DNA of 55,037 nucleotides, taken from Candidatus Desulfaltia bathyphila (GTDB taxonomy: Bacteria > Desulfobacterota > Desulfobacteria > Desulfobacterales > ETH-SRB1). Below the pieces are notes generated by a model. That model saw only the letters and a program-made list of their open reading frames with translations, ran no database searches and was not told where the DNA came from. A program made the position numbers and the translations under genes. Below are positions 21,696 to 31,552 of the stretch, piece by piece (position 1 is the first letter of the stretch; each line of letters starts with the position of its first letter). The DNA is taken from the NCBI GenBank assembly GCA_014381545.1, contig JACNLL010000009.1, positions 1-55,037 on the forward strand. The letters are read 5' to 3'.

Positions 21696-22862
21696 ATGGA
21701 AAAGTTTGCAAGGATAGATCGTCTACCACCTTATGTATTTACAACTGTCAACAAAATAAAGATGGATGCAAGACATGCCGGCAAGGATATCGTAGACCTT
21801 GGCATGGGCAATCCTGATCTTCCCACACCAAAGCATATAGTGGACAAGTTGTTGGAGGCGGCTCAAAAACCCCACAACCACAGATATTCTGCATCCAAGG
21901 GTATTACAAAGCTTAGAATGGCTATTGCAAACTGGTACAAACAAAGATTTGACGTGGATATAGACCATGAGGAGGAAGCAATAGTCACTATCGGCGCCAA
22001 GGACGGCATATCGCATCTTGTCCTTGTTACAATCAGGCCGGGAGATGTTGTGTTTGCTCAGAATCCGACCTATCCGATTCATCCGTACTCCGCAATTATT
22101 GCCGGAGGAGATGTGCGCGGAATACCTGTCGGACCGGATTCGGATTTCTTTGAAAATCTGATGGAAGCCACAAGACAGACATGGCCCAAGCCAAAATTGT
22201 TGATTATAAGCTACCCTCACAATCCAACGACCGGGGTTGTTAACCTGGAATTTTTTGAAAAAATCGTGGCTTATGCAAAGGAATACAACATTATGGTAAT
22301 CCACGATTTTGCTTATGCCGACCTTGTTTTTGACGGCTATAAAGCCCCCAGCTTTTTGCAGGTAAAAGGAGCCAGGGATGTGGGGGTGGAATTCTTTTCC
22401 CTTTCCAAAAGTTACAGCATGCCGGGCTGGAGAGTAGGCTTTTGTGTTGGAAACAGAGAAATAGTCGGCGCCCTGCGCAGAATAAAAAGCTATCTTGACT
22501 ACGGGATTTTTCAGCCGATTCAGATAGCATCCATCATAGCATTAAACGGCCCTCAGGATTGTGTTAAAGAGATATGCAACACCTATCAAGAGCGAAGAGA
22601 CGCCCTGATGTCAGGCCTTCATCGCGTTGGGTGGGATATAAAAAGCCCGAAAGGAACCATGTTTGTATGGGGAAAAATTCCTGAACAATATTTAAAACTG
22701 GGCTCGGTGGAATTCTCTAAGTTTTTGATTAAAGAGGCTCAGGTAGCAGTCTCTCCAGGACTGGGTTTCGGCGAATACGGAGATGAATACGTTCGTTTTG
22801 CGCTTATTGAAAACAAGATGCGCATAAACCAGGCTGTAAGAGGAATCAAAAAAATATTATAG
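21696..22862 (+). CDS. Pyridoxal-phosphate aminotransferase class I/II (alanine/aspartate aminotransferase-like)
   Basis: [48 protein letters not shown]. Confidence 0.93.
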   Translation: MEKFARIDRLPPYVFTTVNKIKMDARHAGKDIVDLGMGNPDLPTPKHIVDKLLEAAQKPHNHRYSASKGITKLRMAIANWYKQRFDVDIDHEEEAIVTIGAKDGISHLVLVTIRPGDVVFAQNPTYPIHPYSAIIAGGDVRGIPVGPDSDFFENLMEATRQTWPKPKLLIISYPHNPTTGVVNLEFFEKIVAYAKEYNIMVIHDFAYADLVFDGYKAPSFLQVKGARDVGVEFFSLSKSYSMPGWRVGFCVGNREIVGALRRIKSYLDYGIFQPIQIASIIALNGPQDCVKEICNTYQERRDALMSGLHRVGWDIKSPKGTMFVWGKIPEQYLKLGSVEFSKFLIKEAQVAVSPGLGFGEYGDEYVRFALIENKMRINQAVRGIKKIL

Positions 22863-22873
22863 GCATAAATAAT

Positions 22874-24190
22874 ATGAAACAAATTAATATTGGTTTGCTT
22901 GGATGCGGTACCGTAGGCACCGGTGTTGCAAAGATTCTAATTGAAAATAAAGACCTTGTTGCCTCCCGGGTGGGGGCATCGCTGTCATTAAAACATGTCG
23001 CGGATATCGATATAAAAAGGGGCAGGGAAATCAAGTTTGATGAAGGAGTCCTGGTAACCGATGCTCGCAAGGTGGTTGACGATCCGGAAATAGATATAAT
23101 TGTCGAGATGATCGGCGGGGTGGAAATTGCAAAGGAGCTTATCTTAAGGGCAATTGATAATGGCAAACAGATCGTAACCGCAAACAAGGCCCTTCTTGCC
23201 GCCCAGGGCAACATCCTTTTTAAAGCCGCTTACGCAAAGGGGATTGACCTTGCTTTTGAAGCGAGTGTGGGCGGATGTATGCCGGTTATAAAATCGATCA
23301 GGGAGTCTCTGGTTGGTGATCGCATAAAATCGATGACCGGCATATTAAACGGTACATGTAACTATATTCTGTCAAAAAACACATATGATGGCCTTACATT
23401 TGAAGCAGCCCTGTCTGAGGCGCAGGCCAAAGGCTTTGCAGAGGCAGACCCGTCGCTGGATGTGGAGGGAACAGATACGGCACACAAGCTGGCCATATTA
23501 ATGTCTATTGGATATGGTATGGAGATTAATTTTAATGATATTTATATTGAAGGAATATCAAAAATCACCCCCATGGATATCGATTTTGCCAATCAATTCG
23601 GATACAGGATAAAGCTTTTGGCTATAAGCAAAAACAGGGGAAAAGAGGTTGAAGCAAGGGTGCATCCTGCAATGATACCTTTTGACAACCAGCTATCAAA
23701 CGTAAACGGTCCTTTGAATGCAATTACAATTTCGGGCGATGCTATCGGCGACATGATGCTTTACGGCCTCGGCGCGGGCATGATGCCAACAGCCAGCGTG
23801 GTTGTGGGAGATATAGCAGATCTGGCCCGTAACCTTTTGTCCGGCACAAAGGGAAGAATTCCATTGTTGTCCTACCAGATGGAAAATATAAGAAAAATTC
23901 CGATCATGCCGGTTGACGACATCTTCACTAATTACTACTTCAGGTTCTCGGCTGTAGATCGTCCGGGAGTTTTATCTAAAATATCGGGCGTACTGGGTGA
24001 TCGTGGCATCAGCATCAAATCCGTGCACCAAAAAGGACGCAAATCGATCGGCTCGGTTCCTATTGTCATCCTCACGCACCTTGCAAAGGAACATGATGTT
24101 AAAATGGCTCTATCCGAGATTGAAGCCCTTGATATTGTCAGCGACAAGCCGGTTCTCATAAGGGTCGAAGAAACCGATAACCATGTTTGA
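22874..24190 (+). CDS. hom: Homoserine dehydrogenase
   Basis: GLLGCGTVGTGVAKIL, GILNGTCNYIL, C-terminal ACT domain DRPGVLSKISGVLGDRGISI. Confidence 0.97.
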   Translation: MKQINIGLLGCGTVGTGVAKILIENKDLVASRVGASLSLKHVADIDIKRGREIKFDEGVLVTDARKVVDDPEIDIIVEMIGGVEIAKELILRAIDNGKQIVTANKALLAAQGNILFKAAYAKGIDLAFEASVGGCMPVIKSIRESLVGDRIKSMTGILNGTCNYILSKNTYDGLTFEAALSEAQAKGFAEADPSLDVEGTDTAHKLAILMSIGYGMEINFNDIYIEGISKITPMDIDFANQFGYRIKLLAISKNRGKEVEARVHPAMIPFDNQLSNVNGPLNAITISGDAIGDMMLYGLGAGMMPTASVVVGDIADLARNLLSGTKGRIPLLSYQMENIRKIPIMPVDDIFTNYYFRFSAVDRPGVLSKISGVLGDRGISIKSVHQKGRKSIGSVPIVILTHLAKEHDVKMALSEIEALDIVSDKPVLIRVEETDNHV

Positions 24191-24204
24191 TACATGAGGC
24201 TAAA

Positions 24205-24511
24205 TATAATACTCAAGTTTCGCACCCTTTTTACTTATTAAAGCCTTTAAACGGTAAGGGCCAAAATAAATTTTTAAAGCGAAATATTATACCTTAAGCT
24301 TCGACAACGGCACCAATAACAAACATTAAGACAATGCTTGAAACCACGTATGAGTTCAGTAAGTTATATATCCTTTGTGCCTGTCCTTGGCACAAGTCGT
24401 GGAGTGCTGGTTAAAAAAGACAAATAAATCATTTCGCTTGAAAAATTGAATTTGGCTCCTTTACCGCCTTGACTTTGATAGAAATCAAGGGTGCGAAACT
24501 TGAGTATTATA
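24205..24511. repeat. MITE-like element with perfect 23-bp terminal inverted repeats
   Basis: TATAATACTCAAGTTTCGCACCC (24205-24227) and exact reverse complement (24489-24511); imperfect pairing continues inwards to ~85 nt. Confidence 0.85.
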
Positions 24512-24525
24512 ATATAAGAGGTGAG

Positions 24526-25125
24526 ATGTATATCGTCTGTTCAGATTTAGAGGGTGTTTTTGTTCCTGAAATATGGATACAGGTAGCCGAAAAGACCGGT
24601 ATTAAAGAGCTAAGGCTGACTACTCGTGATATATCCGATTATGATGTTTTGATGAAAAAACGGCTTGATATCCTTCACGAGAACCGGCTCAAACTTAAAG
24701 ATATTACAAATGTTATCGATTCCATAAATCCTCTTGACGGGGCGGTGAATTTTCTGGAATGGCTCAAATCGCAGGCCCAGGTAATAATTATTTCAGACAC
24801 ATTTGTTGAGTTTGCAGGACCTTTAATGAAAAAGCTGGGCCAGCCAACCCTTTTTTGCAACTCTCTATCAATAGGCCCTGACGGATATATTATTGGATAT
24901 AATCTCCGACAAAATGACGGCAAGCGCAAGGCTGTGCTTTCCTTAAAAAACCTCAATTATGAAATAATAGCGTTTGGCGACTCCTATAATGATATAACCA
25001 TGCTCAAAGAGGCCGACACAGGCATCCTGTTCCGGCCTCCCGACAATGTAAAAAACGAATTCCCGGAGCTTTTGGTCTCATATAGTTATGATGAACTTAG
25101 AAAAACTATCCAAAAAATACTGTAG
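24526..25125 (+). CDS. thrH: Bifunctional phosphoserine phosphatase/homoserine phosphotransferase ThrH (HAD family)
   Basis: MYIVCSDLEGVFVPEIWI, PLDGAVNFLEWLKSQAQVIIISDTF, FGDSYNDITML; next to hom. Confidence 0.9.
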   Translation: MYIVCSDLEGVFVPEIWIQVAEKTGIKELRLTTRDISDYDVLMKKRLDILHENRLKLKDITNVIDSINPLDGAVNFLEWLKSQAQVIIISDTFVEFAGPLMKKLGQPTLFCNSLSIGPDGYIIGYNLRQNDGKRKAVLSLKNLNYEIIAFGDSYNDITMLKEADTGILFRPPDNVKNEFPELLVSYSYDELRKTIQKIL

Positions 25126-25236
25126 CCGTTCACGGCTTGAAACTTGAAATTGGAAATTAGAAATTTGGAAGAACAGTACAAAAGTATGAAGGCCAAATTT
25201 CCAATTTCTAATTTCAACATTCCGTGAACGCTTACA
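25122..25236. repeat. Intergenic palindromic repeat (GTAGCCGTTCACGG ... CCGTGAACGCTTAC)
   Basis: GCCGTTCACGGCTTGAAACTTGAAATTGGAAATTAGAAATTTGG pairs with CCAAATTTCCAATTTCTAATTTCAACATTCCGTGAACGC. Confidence 0.85.
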
Positions 25237-25294
25237 AAATACTGAAAACGACATAAGTCGGAAAACGCTCTGTGGTGCAAACAACCAGCTCTTT

Positions 25295-25705
25295 ATGATT
25301 ACACATAAAACAACATACAGGGTTATTTACGGCGACACGGATAAAATGGGTATAGCTTATCATGCAAACTACTTGCGCTGGTTTGAAATAGGCAGGTCTG
25401 AATTGTTTCGGTCGTTGAGTTTAACCTATAAAGCCATTGAAACAAAGGGTGTCTTTCTACCTGTATCTGAAGTTTATTGCAAGTTTTTATCTCCAGCTCA
25501 ATATGATGATGTTATAATCATTGAAACCTCTGTTGATACAAACATTAAGGGCGGGATGAAGTTTGATTATCGTATATTTAATGAAAACGGTAAAAAGATT
25601 CTTGCAACAGGACATACAAAACACGCCTTCGTTAATAGCGATGGCCGTGTGGTGCGCCCACCCGATTTTCTGACAGATCTTTTGAAAAATTATGTAGCGG
25701 ATTGA
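25295..25705 (+). CDS. Acyl-CoA thioesterase, YbgC/4-hydroxybenzoyl-CoA thioesterase family
   Basis: VIYGDTDKMGIAYHANYLRWFEIGRSELFR hot-dog motif. Confidence 0.93.
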   Translation: MITHKTTYRVIYGDTDKMGIAYHANYLRWFEIGRSELFRSLSLTYKAIETKGVFLPVSEVYCKFLSPAQYDDVIIIETSVDTNIKGGMKFDYRIFNENGKKILATGHTKHAFVNSDGRVVRPPDFLTDLLKNYVAD

Positions 25706-27222
25706 AATGCTCCATACCAGAACTTGAAGTTGCCAATAAAAGTCTGTGTGTGTCTGTGGCTAAAAAATTAAATATGGATTTTGATATTTCAAAATTTGAA
25801 AAATGTAATCTCCTCGTTGTCGGAGATTTAATGCTTGATGAATACTTGTGGGGTGATGTTGACCGGATATCTCCGGAGGCGCCGGTCCAGGTTGTTTCGG
25901 TTAAAGAAGAAAATTATACTCTGGGTGGATCCGGAAACGTCGCAAACAACCTTATAGCGCTTGGAGCAAAGGTTTCATTAGCCGGAGTAATAGGTTCGGA
26001 TAGATATGGACATCTTTTACTCGGAAAATTAAATGAACTCGGTATTAATACCGAGGGGGTTGTCGAGGAACCGGAAAGGCCCACAACCAGAAAAACCAGA
26101 ATTATTTCCGGTAACCAACAGGTCCTTAGAATAGACAGGGAAACAAAAAAAGATATATCCCAACAAACCCTTGATGTTATATTAAATTATATTAAGCGGG
26201 TAATACCCGCTGTGGATCTGGTATTAATTTCTGATTACGGCAAGGGGTTAATTACAGCCGCTTTGCTTAACTCACTGACAGCTATTGTAAAAAAACATAA
26301 AAAAATTTCTATCGCCGATCCAAAAGGGCGTGATTTTTTAAAATATTCAGATGTTTCTTTGCTTACCCCAAATAAAAAAGAGACATCTCTTGCCTCTGGA
26401 ATAGAGATTGTCGACGAATCAACATTAATTAAAGCCGGAAACTGGATTCTTGAAACTGTAAAAACAGAAAAACTTCTTATTACATGCGGCAAGGACGGGA
26501 TGGTTTTATTTGAACGCAATAAAAAACCTTATTATATCACCGCTCAGACAAGGCAGGTCTTCGACGTGTCGGGAGCGGGAGATACGGTAATCGCCGTCTT
26601 AGGGCTTGCAGTTGCTTCAGGCGCCTCGTTTGCAAAAGCTGCATCCATTGCTAATACAGCAGCAGGCATTGTGGTGAGCAAGGTTGGAACGTCAACTGTA
26701 TCAAAAAATGAACTTTTATCGGCATTGACGCCTGGTTGTGATTATGCCTCAACCAAACATATATCTTTTTCAGAACTTCCGGCTGTCGTGCAGAAACTTA
26801 AGGCCGACAATAAAAAAATTATTCTGACAAACGGTTGTTTTGATCTTTTGCATTCGGGTCATGTTATGCTTCTTTCCGCCTCAAAGAAGCTTGGAGATGT
26901 GCTTGTTGTCGCTATTGATGACGATGAGTCTGTAAGCAGCCTTAAGGGGCCCGGAAGACCTATAATCAGCGAAAAGGAACGTATAAGCATCTTATGCGCT
27001 TTAGATTCTGTTGATTATGTTGTGGTGTTTTCTTCAAAACAACTTAATAAAATAATTGAAATTATTCGTCCGGCTGTACTCACAAAGGGTAGTAACTACA
27101 TATTTGAAGATGTTATAGGAAGAGAGCTTGTTGAAAGATGTGGTGGAAGGATTATGCTTATTCCTATTACAAACAATATCTCGTCAAGCAGTATCATAAA
27201 TGATATTAAAGGGAATATTTAA
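25702..27222 (+). CDS. hldE: Bifunctional heptose-7-phosphate kinase/heptose-1-phosphate adenylyltransferase (HldE/RfaE)
   Basis: VVGDLMLDEYLWGDVDRISPEAPVQVV; TNGCFDLLHSGHVMLL; N-terminal start ambiguous (25702 TTG or 25774 ATG). Confidence 0.94.
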   Translation: MKCSIPELEVANKSLCVSVAKKLNMDFDISKFEKCNLLVVGDLMLDEYLWGDVDRISPEAPVQVVSVKEENYTLGGSGNVANNLIALGAKVSLAGVIGSDRYGHLLLGKLNELGINTEGVVEEPERPTTRKTRIISGNQQVLRIDRETKKDISQQTLDVILNYIKRVIPAVDLVLISDYGKGLITAALLNSLTAIVKKHKKISIADPKGRDFLKYSDVSLLTPNKKETSLASGIEIVDESTLIKAGNWILETVKTEKLLITCGKDGMVLFERNKKPYYITAQTRQVFDVSGAGDTVIAVLGLAVASGASFAKAASIANTAAGIVVSKVGTSTVSKNELLSALTPGCDYASTKHISFSELPAVVQKLKADNKKIILTNGCFDLLHSGHVMLLSASKKLGDVLVVAIDDDESVSSLKGPGRPIISEKERISILCALDSVDYVVVFSSKQLNKIIEIIRPAVLTKGSNYIFEDVIGRELVERCGGRIMLIPITNNISSSSIINDIKGNI

Positions 27223-27239
27223 AAAAGGCCTGTTTTTAA

Positions 27240-27569
27240 ATGTTGTTTGTCAAGAAAAACACTAAAGGCATAATATTTAAAGTGTTTGTTCAACCAAAAT
27301 CTTCAAAAAATATGATAGTAGGTCTTTATGGCGATGCGATTAAAATTAAACTTACAGCTCCTCCCGTAAATGGAGCTGCAAATAAAATGTGTATAAAATA
27401 TCTGGCAAATATCTTAAATATTCCAAAGTCAAAACTTGAAATAATATTAGGTCATACAAGTCGTACAAAACATCTTCTTATTAAATATAAGGATAATAAA
27501 CATTCGGAAGCCGAGTTTGAATATCTAACAGGTTTAATTAAATCTTTACTACAATATAAAAAATCTTGA
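27240..27569 (+). CDS. DUF167/YggU family protein
   Basis: VFVQPKSSKNMIVGLYGDAIKIKLTAPPVNGAANK. Confidence 0.9.
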   Translation: MLFVKKNTKGIIFKVFVQPKSSKNMIVGLYGDAIKIKLTAPPVNGAANKMCIKYLANILNIPKSKLEIILGHTSRTKHLLIKYKDNKHSEAEFEYLTGLIKSLLQYKKS

Positions 27570-27608
27570 CTTGGTTTTTTATTTTGTTTATTTATATTGT
27601 TTACGTGA

Positions 27609-27685
<77 letters not shown>

Positions 27686-27689
27686 CCTT

Positions 27690-27935
27690 CCTTTATTTAT
27701 CCCTTTTTTATAATTTCTCTGTCTTTTTTGTATTGATATTTTATCAATAATTCATTAGTTATTAACAATAATTTTTTATATGTTTATAACTTCATTTTTT
27801 TAAACATAATAATTGATATCTTTTTGTTATAGTAATTTATTTTTTTATTTAATAAAATAGATGTGTTAAAGGTTTTTTATAGTTATAAACATCTATTAAT
27901 AATAATATTTTATAACTTAATATAAGGATAAGGTT
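27690..27935. other. Very AT-rich intergenic region upstream of dnaN; candidate oriC/DUE
   Basis: DnaA-box-like 9-mers TTATCAATA (27741), TTATTAACA (27759), TGTTTATAA (27781, minus strand TTATAAACA), TTATAAACA (27883), each a 7/9 match to TTATCCACA. Confidence 0.35.
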
Positions 27936-29063
27936 ATGAAACTTACAATTAATAAGACTGATATATTAGATGTACTGTCAAATATTCAAGGTTTAACCGG
28001 ACGTAAAAGCAGTCTGGCTATTACCGAAACAGTTTTAATACAAACAACAGATTCAGGAATAAAAATTGCAGCTACTGATCTTGAAACAGGCTTTATAGGA
28101 TCATACCCTGCAAAAGTGAAATCACAGGGAATAATAGCTATTAATGCAAGAAAAATATATGAGATAGTAAAAGAATTTCCATCCAATGAAATAAATATAA
28201 ATGAAATAGAAAATCATTGGGTGGAAATCAGTAACAATAAGGTTAATTATCATATAGTTGGAATGAATCCAGACGATTTTCCTGAAATTCCGTTAATAGA
28301 AGACATTTCTTTTTTTAAAATAAAATCAATGGCTCTTAAAAAAATGATAGACAAAACAGTTAGTATAGGTGTTGCTACAGATGACAGAAGAGTTCATATT
28401 AATGGAATATATTTTGAAAAAGTAGAAAACAACGATCAAAATATAATCAGGATGGTTTCGACGGATGGCAGCAGGCTTTCACTGGTTGATTATATTTCTG
28501 AGTCCGCCGCAGGCGGATTTGATATACCATCAGAACCAGGTATTATTATTCCTAAAAAGGGTTTAACCGAAGTGAACAGGTTTCTTGATCCGGAAGGATT
28601 AGTGCAGATAGGAAATAAAGATAACCATTTTATTGTTAAAAAAGATACGGAAACTATTATAATAAGACTTCTTGAAGGTGAATTTCCAAAATATATTGAA
28701 ATCATTGATAAAGGAGATGCAAACATAATCGTTGTTGATAGAAAAATGTTTCTAAATATGTTAAAAAGAATGTCGATATTATATTCTGATAACTACAAAG
28801 GGGTGGCGTTTAATTTTCAGAAAGACAAACTAACAATTACAGCCACCAATCCTGATTTAGGTGAATCAAAAGAGGATATGGATATAGATTATAAAGGAGA
28901 TAAAATTGAGACGGCCTTTAATCCAAAATTCTTTATAGACACATTAAATACAATTGATGAAGATAATGTTATTTTAAATATCATTGATGAACAAAAGCCA
29001 TGTTTTATCGAGGGAAAAGAGGATAAACAATTTTTAAGTGTTATTATGCCGATGAGAATTTAA
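27936..29063 (+). CDS. dnaN: DNA polymerase III subunit beta
   Basis: Sliding clamp MKLTINKTDILDVLSNIQGLTGRKSSLAITETVLIQ...SVIMPMRI. Confidence 0.97.
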   Translation: MKLTINKTDILDVLSNIQGLTGRKSSLAITETVLIQTTDSGIKIAATDLETGFIGSYPAKVKSQGIIAINARKIYEIVKEFPSNEININEIENHWVEISNNKVNYHIVGMNPDDFPEIPLIEDISFFKIKSMALKKMIDKTVSIGVATDDRRVHINGIYFEKVENNDQNIIRMVSTDGSRLSLVDYISESAAGGFDIPSEPGIIIPKKGLTEVNRFLDPEGLVQIGNKDNHFIVKKDTETIIIRLLEGEFPKYIEIIDKGDANIIVVDRKMFLNMLKRMSILYSDNYKGVAFNFQKDKLTITATNPDLGESKEDMDIDYKGDKIETAFNPKFFIDTLNTIDEDNVILNIIDEQKPCFIEGKEDKQFLSVIMPMRI

Positions 29064-31489
29064 TGGAAAAAATTTACGATGCAAGCAGTATAGATATACT
29101 TGAAGGCCTTGAACCTGTTAGATTGAGGCCTTCAATGTATATAGGAAATGTGGATACAGACGGACTTCACCATCTTGTATATGAAGTGGTGGACAACAGT
29201 ATTGATGAAGCTATGGCCGGGTATTGTGATTTGGTTAAGGTCATTCTTCACACCGACAACAGTGTCTCTGTTGAAGATAATGGCAGGGGTATTCCCGTTG
29301 GTATTCACAAAACAGAAGGGGTGCCGGCTGTTGAGGTTGTATTAACAAAGCTTCATGCAGGAGGAAAATTCGATAACGAGTCTTATAAGGTATCCGGCGG
29401 ACTGCACGGTGTTGGAGTATCTGTTGTAAATGCCCTTTCAGCGGATTTTGAAATAGAAATTTATTCAGATAAAAAAATATACCATCAAACCTATAAAAAG
29501 GGGATGAAAAACAGCGAGTTAGAGGTAACAGGAAAAACAGATAAAACAGGCACTAAAATACGTTTTTCTCCTGATTCGGAGATTTTTACAGCAAACAATT
29601 TCAGTTATGAAATACTTAGCAGGAGATTAAGAGAGCTGGCCTATTTAAACAAGGGGTTAAAGATAATAATTGAAGACGAACGTTCAGATAAAAAGGATGA
29701 ATTTTATTATAAGGGTGGACTTGTTTCTTTTATAGAATATCTGAACAGAAGACACACACCGCTTCATAAACCCATTTATGTTGAAGGTGTAAAAAATGAT
29801 GTTCAAATAGAAGTTGTATTGCAATACAATGATTCCTTTAAAGAAAAAATATTCTCATTTGCAAACAATATTAATACATCTGAAGGAGGTTTTCATCTTA
29901 TAGGTTTTAAGGCGGGGTTAACACGCACAGTAAATCAATATGCATTAAACGGAAATCTTCCCAAAAACCTACAGGCAAAAATTAGCGGTGATGATGTAAG
30001 AGAAGGTTTAACGGCGATAATAAGTGTAAGGCTTAAGTCCCCACAGTTTGAAGGGCAAACGAAAACAAAGCTGGGCAATAGTGAGGTAAAAGGTCTTATT
30101 GAATCGTTGCTTAATGAGAGATTGGGTATATTTTTAGAAGAAAATCCGGCTGTTGCTAAAAAGATATTGGAAAAGGCTGTTGAAGCAGCGAGAGCAAGAG
30201 ATGCCGCAAAACGTGCAAGAGATCTGGCAAGAAAACAAGGTGCATTAATTGACTCAACACTTCCTGGTAAACTGGCAGAATGTCAATATACAGAACCTTC
30301 TGAGAGGGAATTGTTTATAGTAGAGGGGGATTCAGCAGGGGGTAGCGCAAAACAGGGTAGAGACAGAAGGTTTCAGGCTATTTTACCTCTAAAAGGGAAA
30401 ATATTAAATGTTGAAAAAGCGCGCTTTGATAAAATTTTGCGTAGCGAGGAAATAAAAAATATATTTACAGTCCTTGGAACCGGAGCGGGAAAAGAGGAAT
30501 ATGATATCGATAAAATAAGATATCATAAGATTATAATTATGACGGATGCCGACGTTGACGGTTCTCATATAAGAACACTTCTTTTAACTTTTTTTTACAG
30601 GCAGATGCCCGGCATTGTCGACAAAGGATTCTTATATGTTGCCCAGCCGCCTTTATATAAAGTTGGAAAAGGAAAAAACGCAATATATCTAAAGAACGAG
30701 ACGGAGTTTAATGACCATATTCTTAAAAGGGTCTGTAATAATAAAAAGATTAGGTTTGGAAAAGACGGAAAGGTATTATCAGATCACAACCTGTATCTTT
30801 TTGCTGGAAATCTTTCGGAATATTTTGCAAATTTATTAAAACTTGAAATACGTGATATAGGGTCTGATATTGTTGAGATTATGATTCAAGAAGGGGTTGA
30901 AGATATAGCCTTTCTTCAGGATAAATCTAAAATGTCGCGCCTAAACGAGACCTTTTTAAGAAAGGGGTATGAAGTAAGCGAGTTGTCGTGGAATACAGAG
31001 CGCAATATATATGAAATGATTGTTACCTCTACGGGAGCATACCTTGGTGGTATAACGGCAAACTCTATAAAAGATGTTGACAAACAGGTAAGAATCGGGA
31101 GGGGGCTCGTATATTCAACGGCTTTTCAGAAAAGCCTGGTCGTTGGTAAAAAGATAATAGAATATGATAAACCACCTTTTAGGGTTGTTAATAGTGAAAA
31201 AGAATCAGATCCGGTTGTAATAAATGATAAAAAAGAGCTTCTTTCTCTTCTGGTTGAGGAAGGAAAGCGGGGAATAGGTATTCAAAGATATAAAGGGCTT
31301 GGGGAAATGAACCCGGATCAGTTGTGGGAAACAACCATGGATCCCAATAAGAGAACATTGCTACAGATAAAGATTGAAGATATGGTCGAGACGGATGAAA
31401 TTTTTACAATCCTGATGGGAGAAGAGGTTGAGCCGCGAAGAGAGTTTATTCAAAACAATGCTCTTAATGTCAACGTACTCGACATATAA
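29063..31489 (+). CDS. gyrB: DNA gyrase subunit B
   Basis: VRLRPSMYIGNVDTDGLHHLVYEVVDNSIDEA; EGDSAGGSAKQGRDR; MTDADVDGSHIRTLLLTF. Confidence 0.98.
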   Translation: MEKIYDASSIDILEGLEPVRLRPSMYIGNVDTDGLHHLVYEVVDNSIDEAMAGYCDLVKVILHTDNSVSVEDNGRGIPVGIHKTEGVPAVEVVLTKLHAGGKFDNESYKVSGGLHGVGVSVVNALSADFEIEIYSDKKIYHQTYKKGMKNSELEVTGKTDKTGTKIRFSPDSEIFTANNFSYEILSRRLRELAYLNKGLKIIIEDERSDKKDEFYYKGGLVSFIEYLNRRHTPLHKPIYVEGVKNDVQIEVVLQYNDSFKEKIFSFANNINTSEGGFHLIGFKAGLTRTVNQYALNGNLPKNLQAKISGDDVREGLTAIISVRLKSPQFEGQTKTKLGNSEVKGLIESLLNERLGIFLEENPAVAKKILEKAVEAARARDAAKRARDLARKQGALIDSTLPGKLAECQYTEPSERELFIVEGDSAGGSAKQGRDRRFQAILPLKGKILNVEKARFDKILRSEEIKNIFTVLGTGAGKEEYDIDKIRYHKIIIMTDADVDGSHIRTLLLTFFYRQMPGIVDKGFLYVAQPPLYKVGKGKNAIYLKNETEFNDHILKRVCNNKKIRFGKDGKVLSDHNLYLFAGNLSEYFANLLKLEIRDIGSDIVEIMIQEGVEDIAFLQDKSKMSRLNETFLRKGYEVSELSWNTERNIYEMIVTSTGAYLGGITANSIKDVDKQVRIGRGLVYSTAFQKSLVVGKKIIEYDKPPFRVVNSEKESDPVVINDKKELLSLLVEEGKRGIGIQRYKGLGEMNPDQLWETTMDPNKRTLLQIKIEDMVETDEIFTILMGEEVEPRREFIQNNALNVNVLDI

Positions 31490-31552
31490 AAAATAACAGC
31501 TCACAGGAATCAGGTTTCAGTTAGCCCTGACCCCTGTGAACAAATCCTAAAA

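Noticed and set aside
25078-25284. Minus-strand ORFs 25078-25284 and 25086-25280
   Set aside because: Encoded by the palindromic FQISNFQF-type repeat and overlapping thrH end; no RBS or domain
31501-31539. TCACAGG...CCTGTGA hairpin after gyrB as a terminator
   Set aside because: Short stem without T-run; too weak to call
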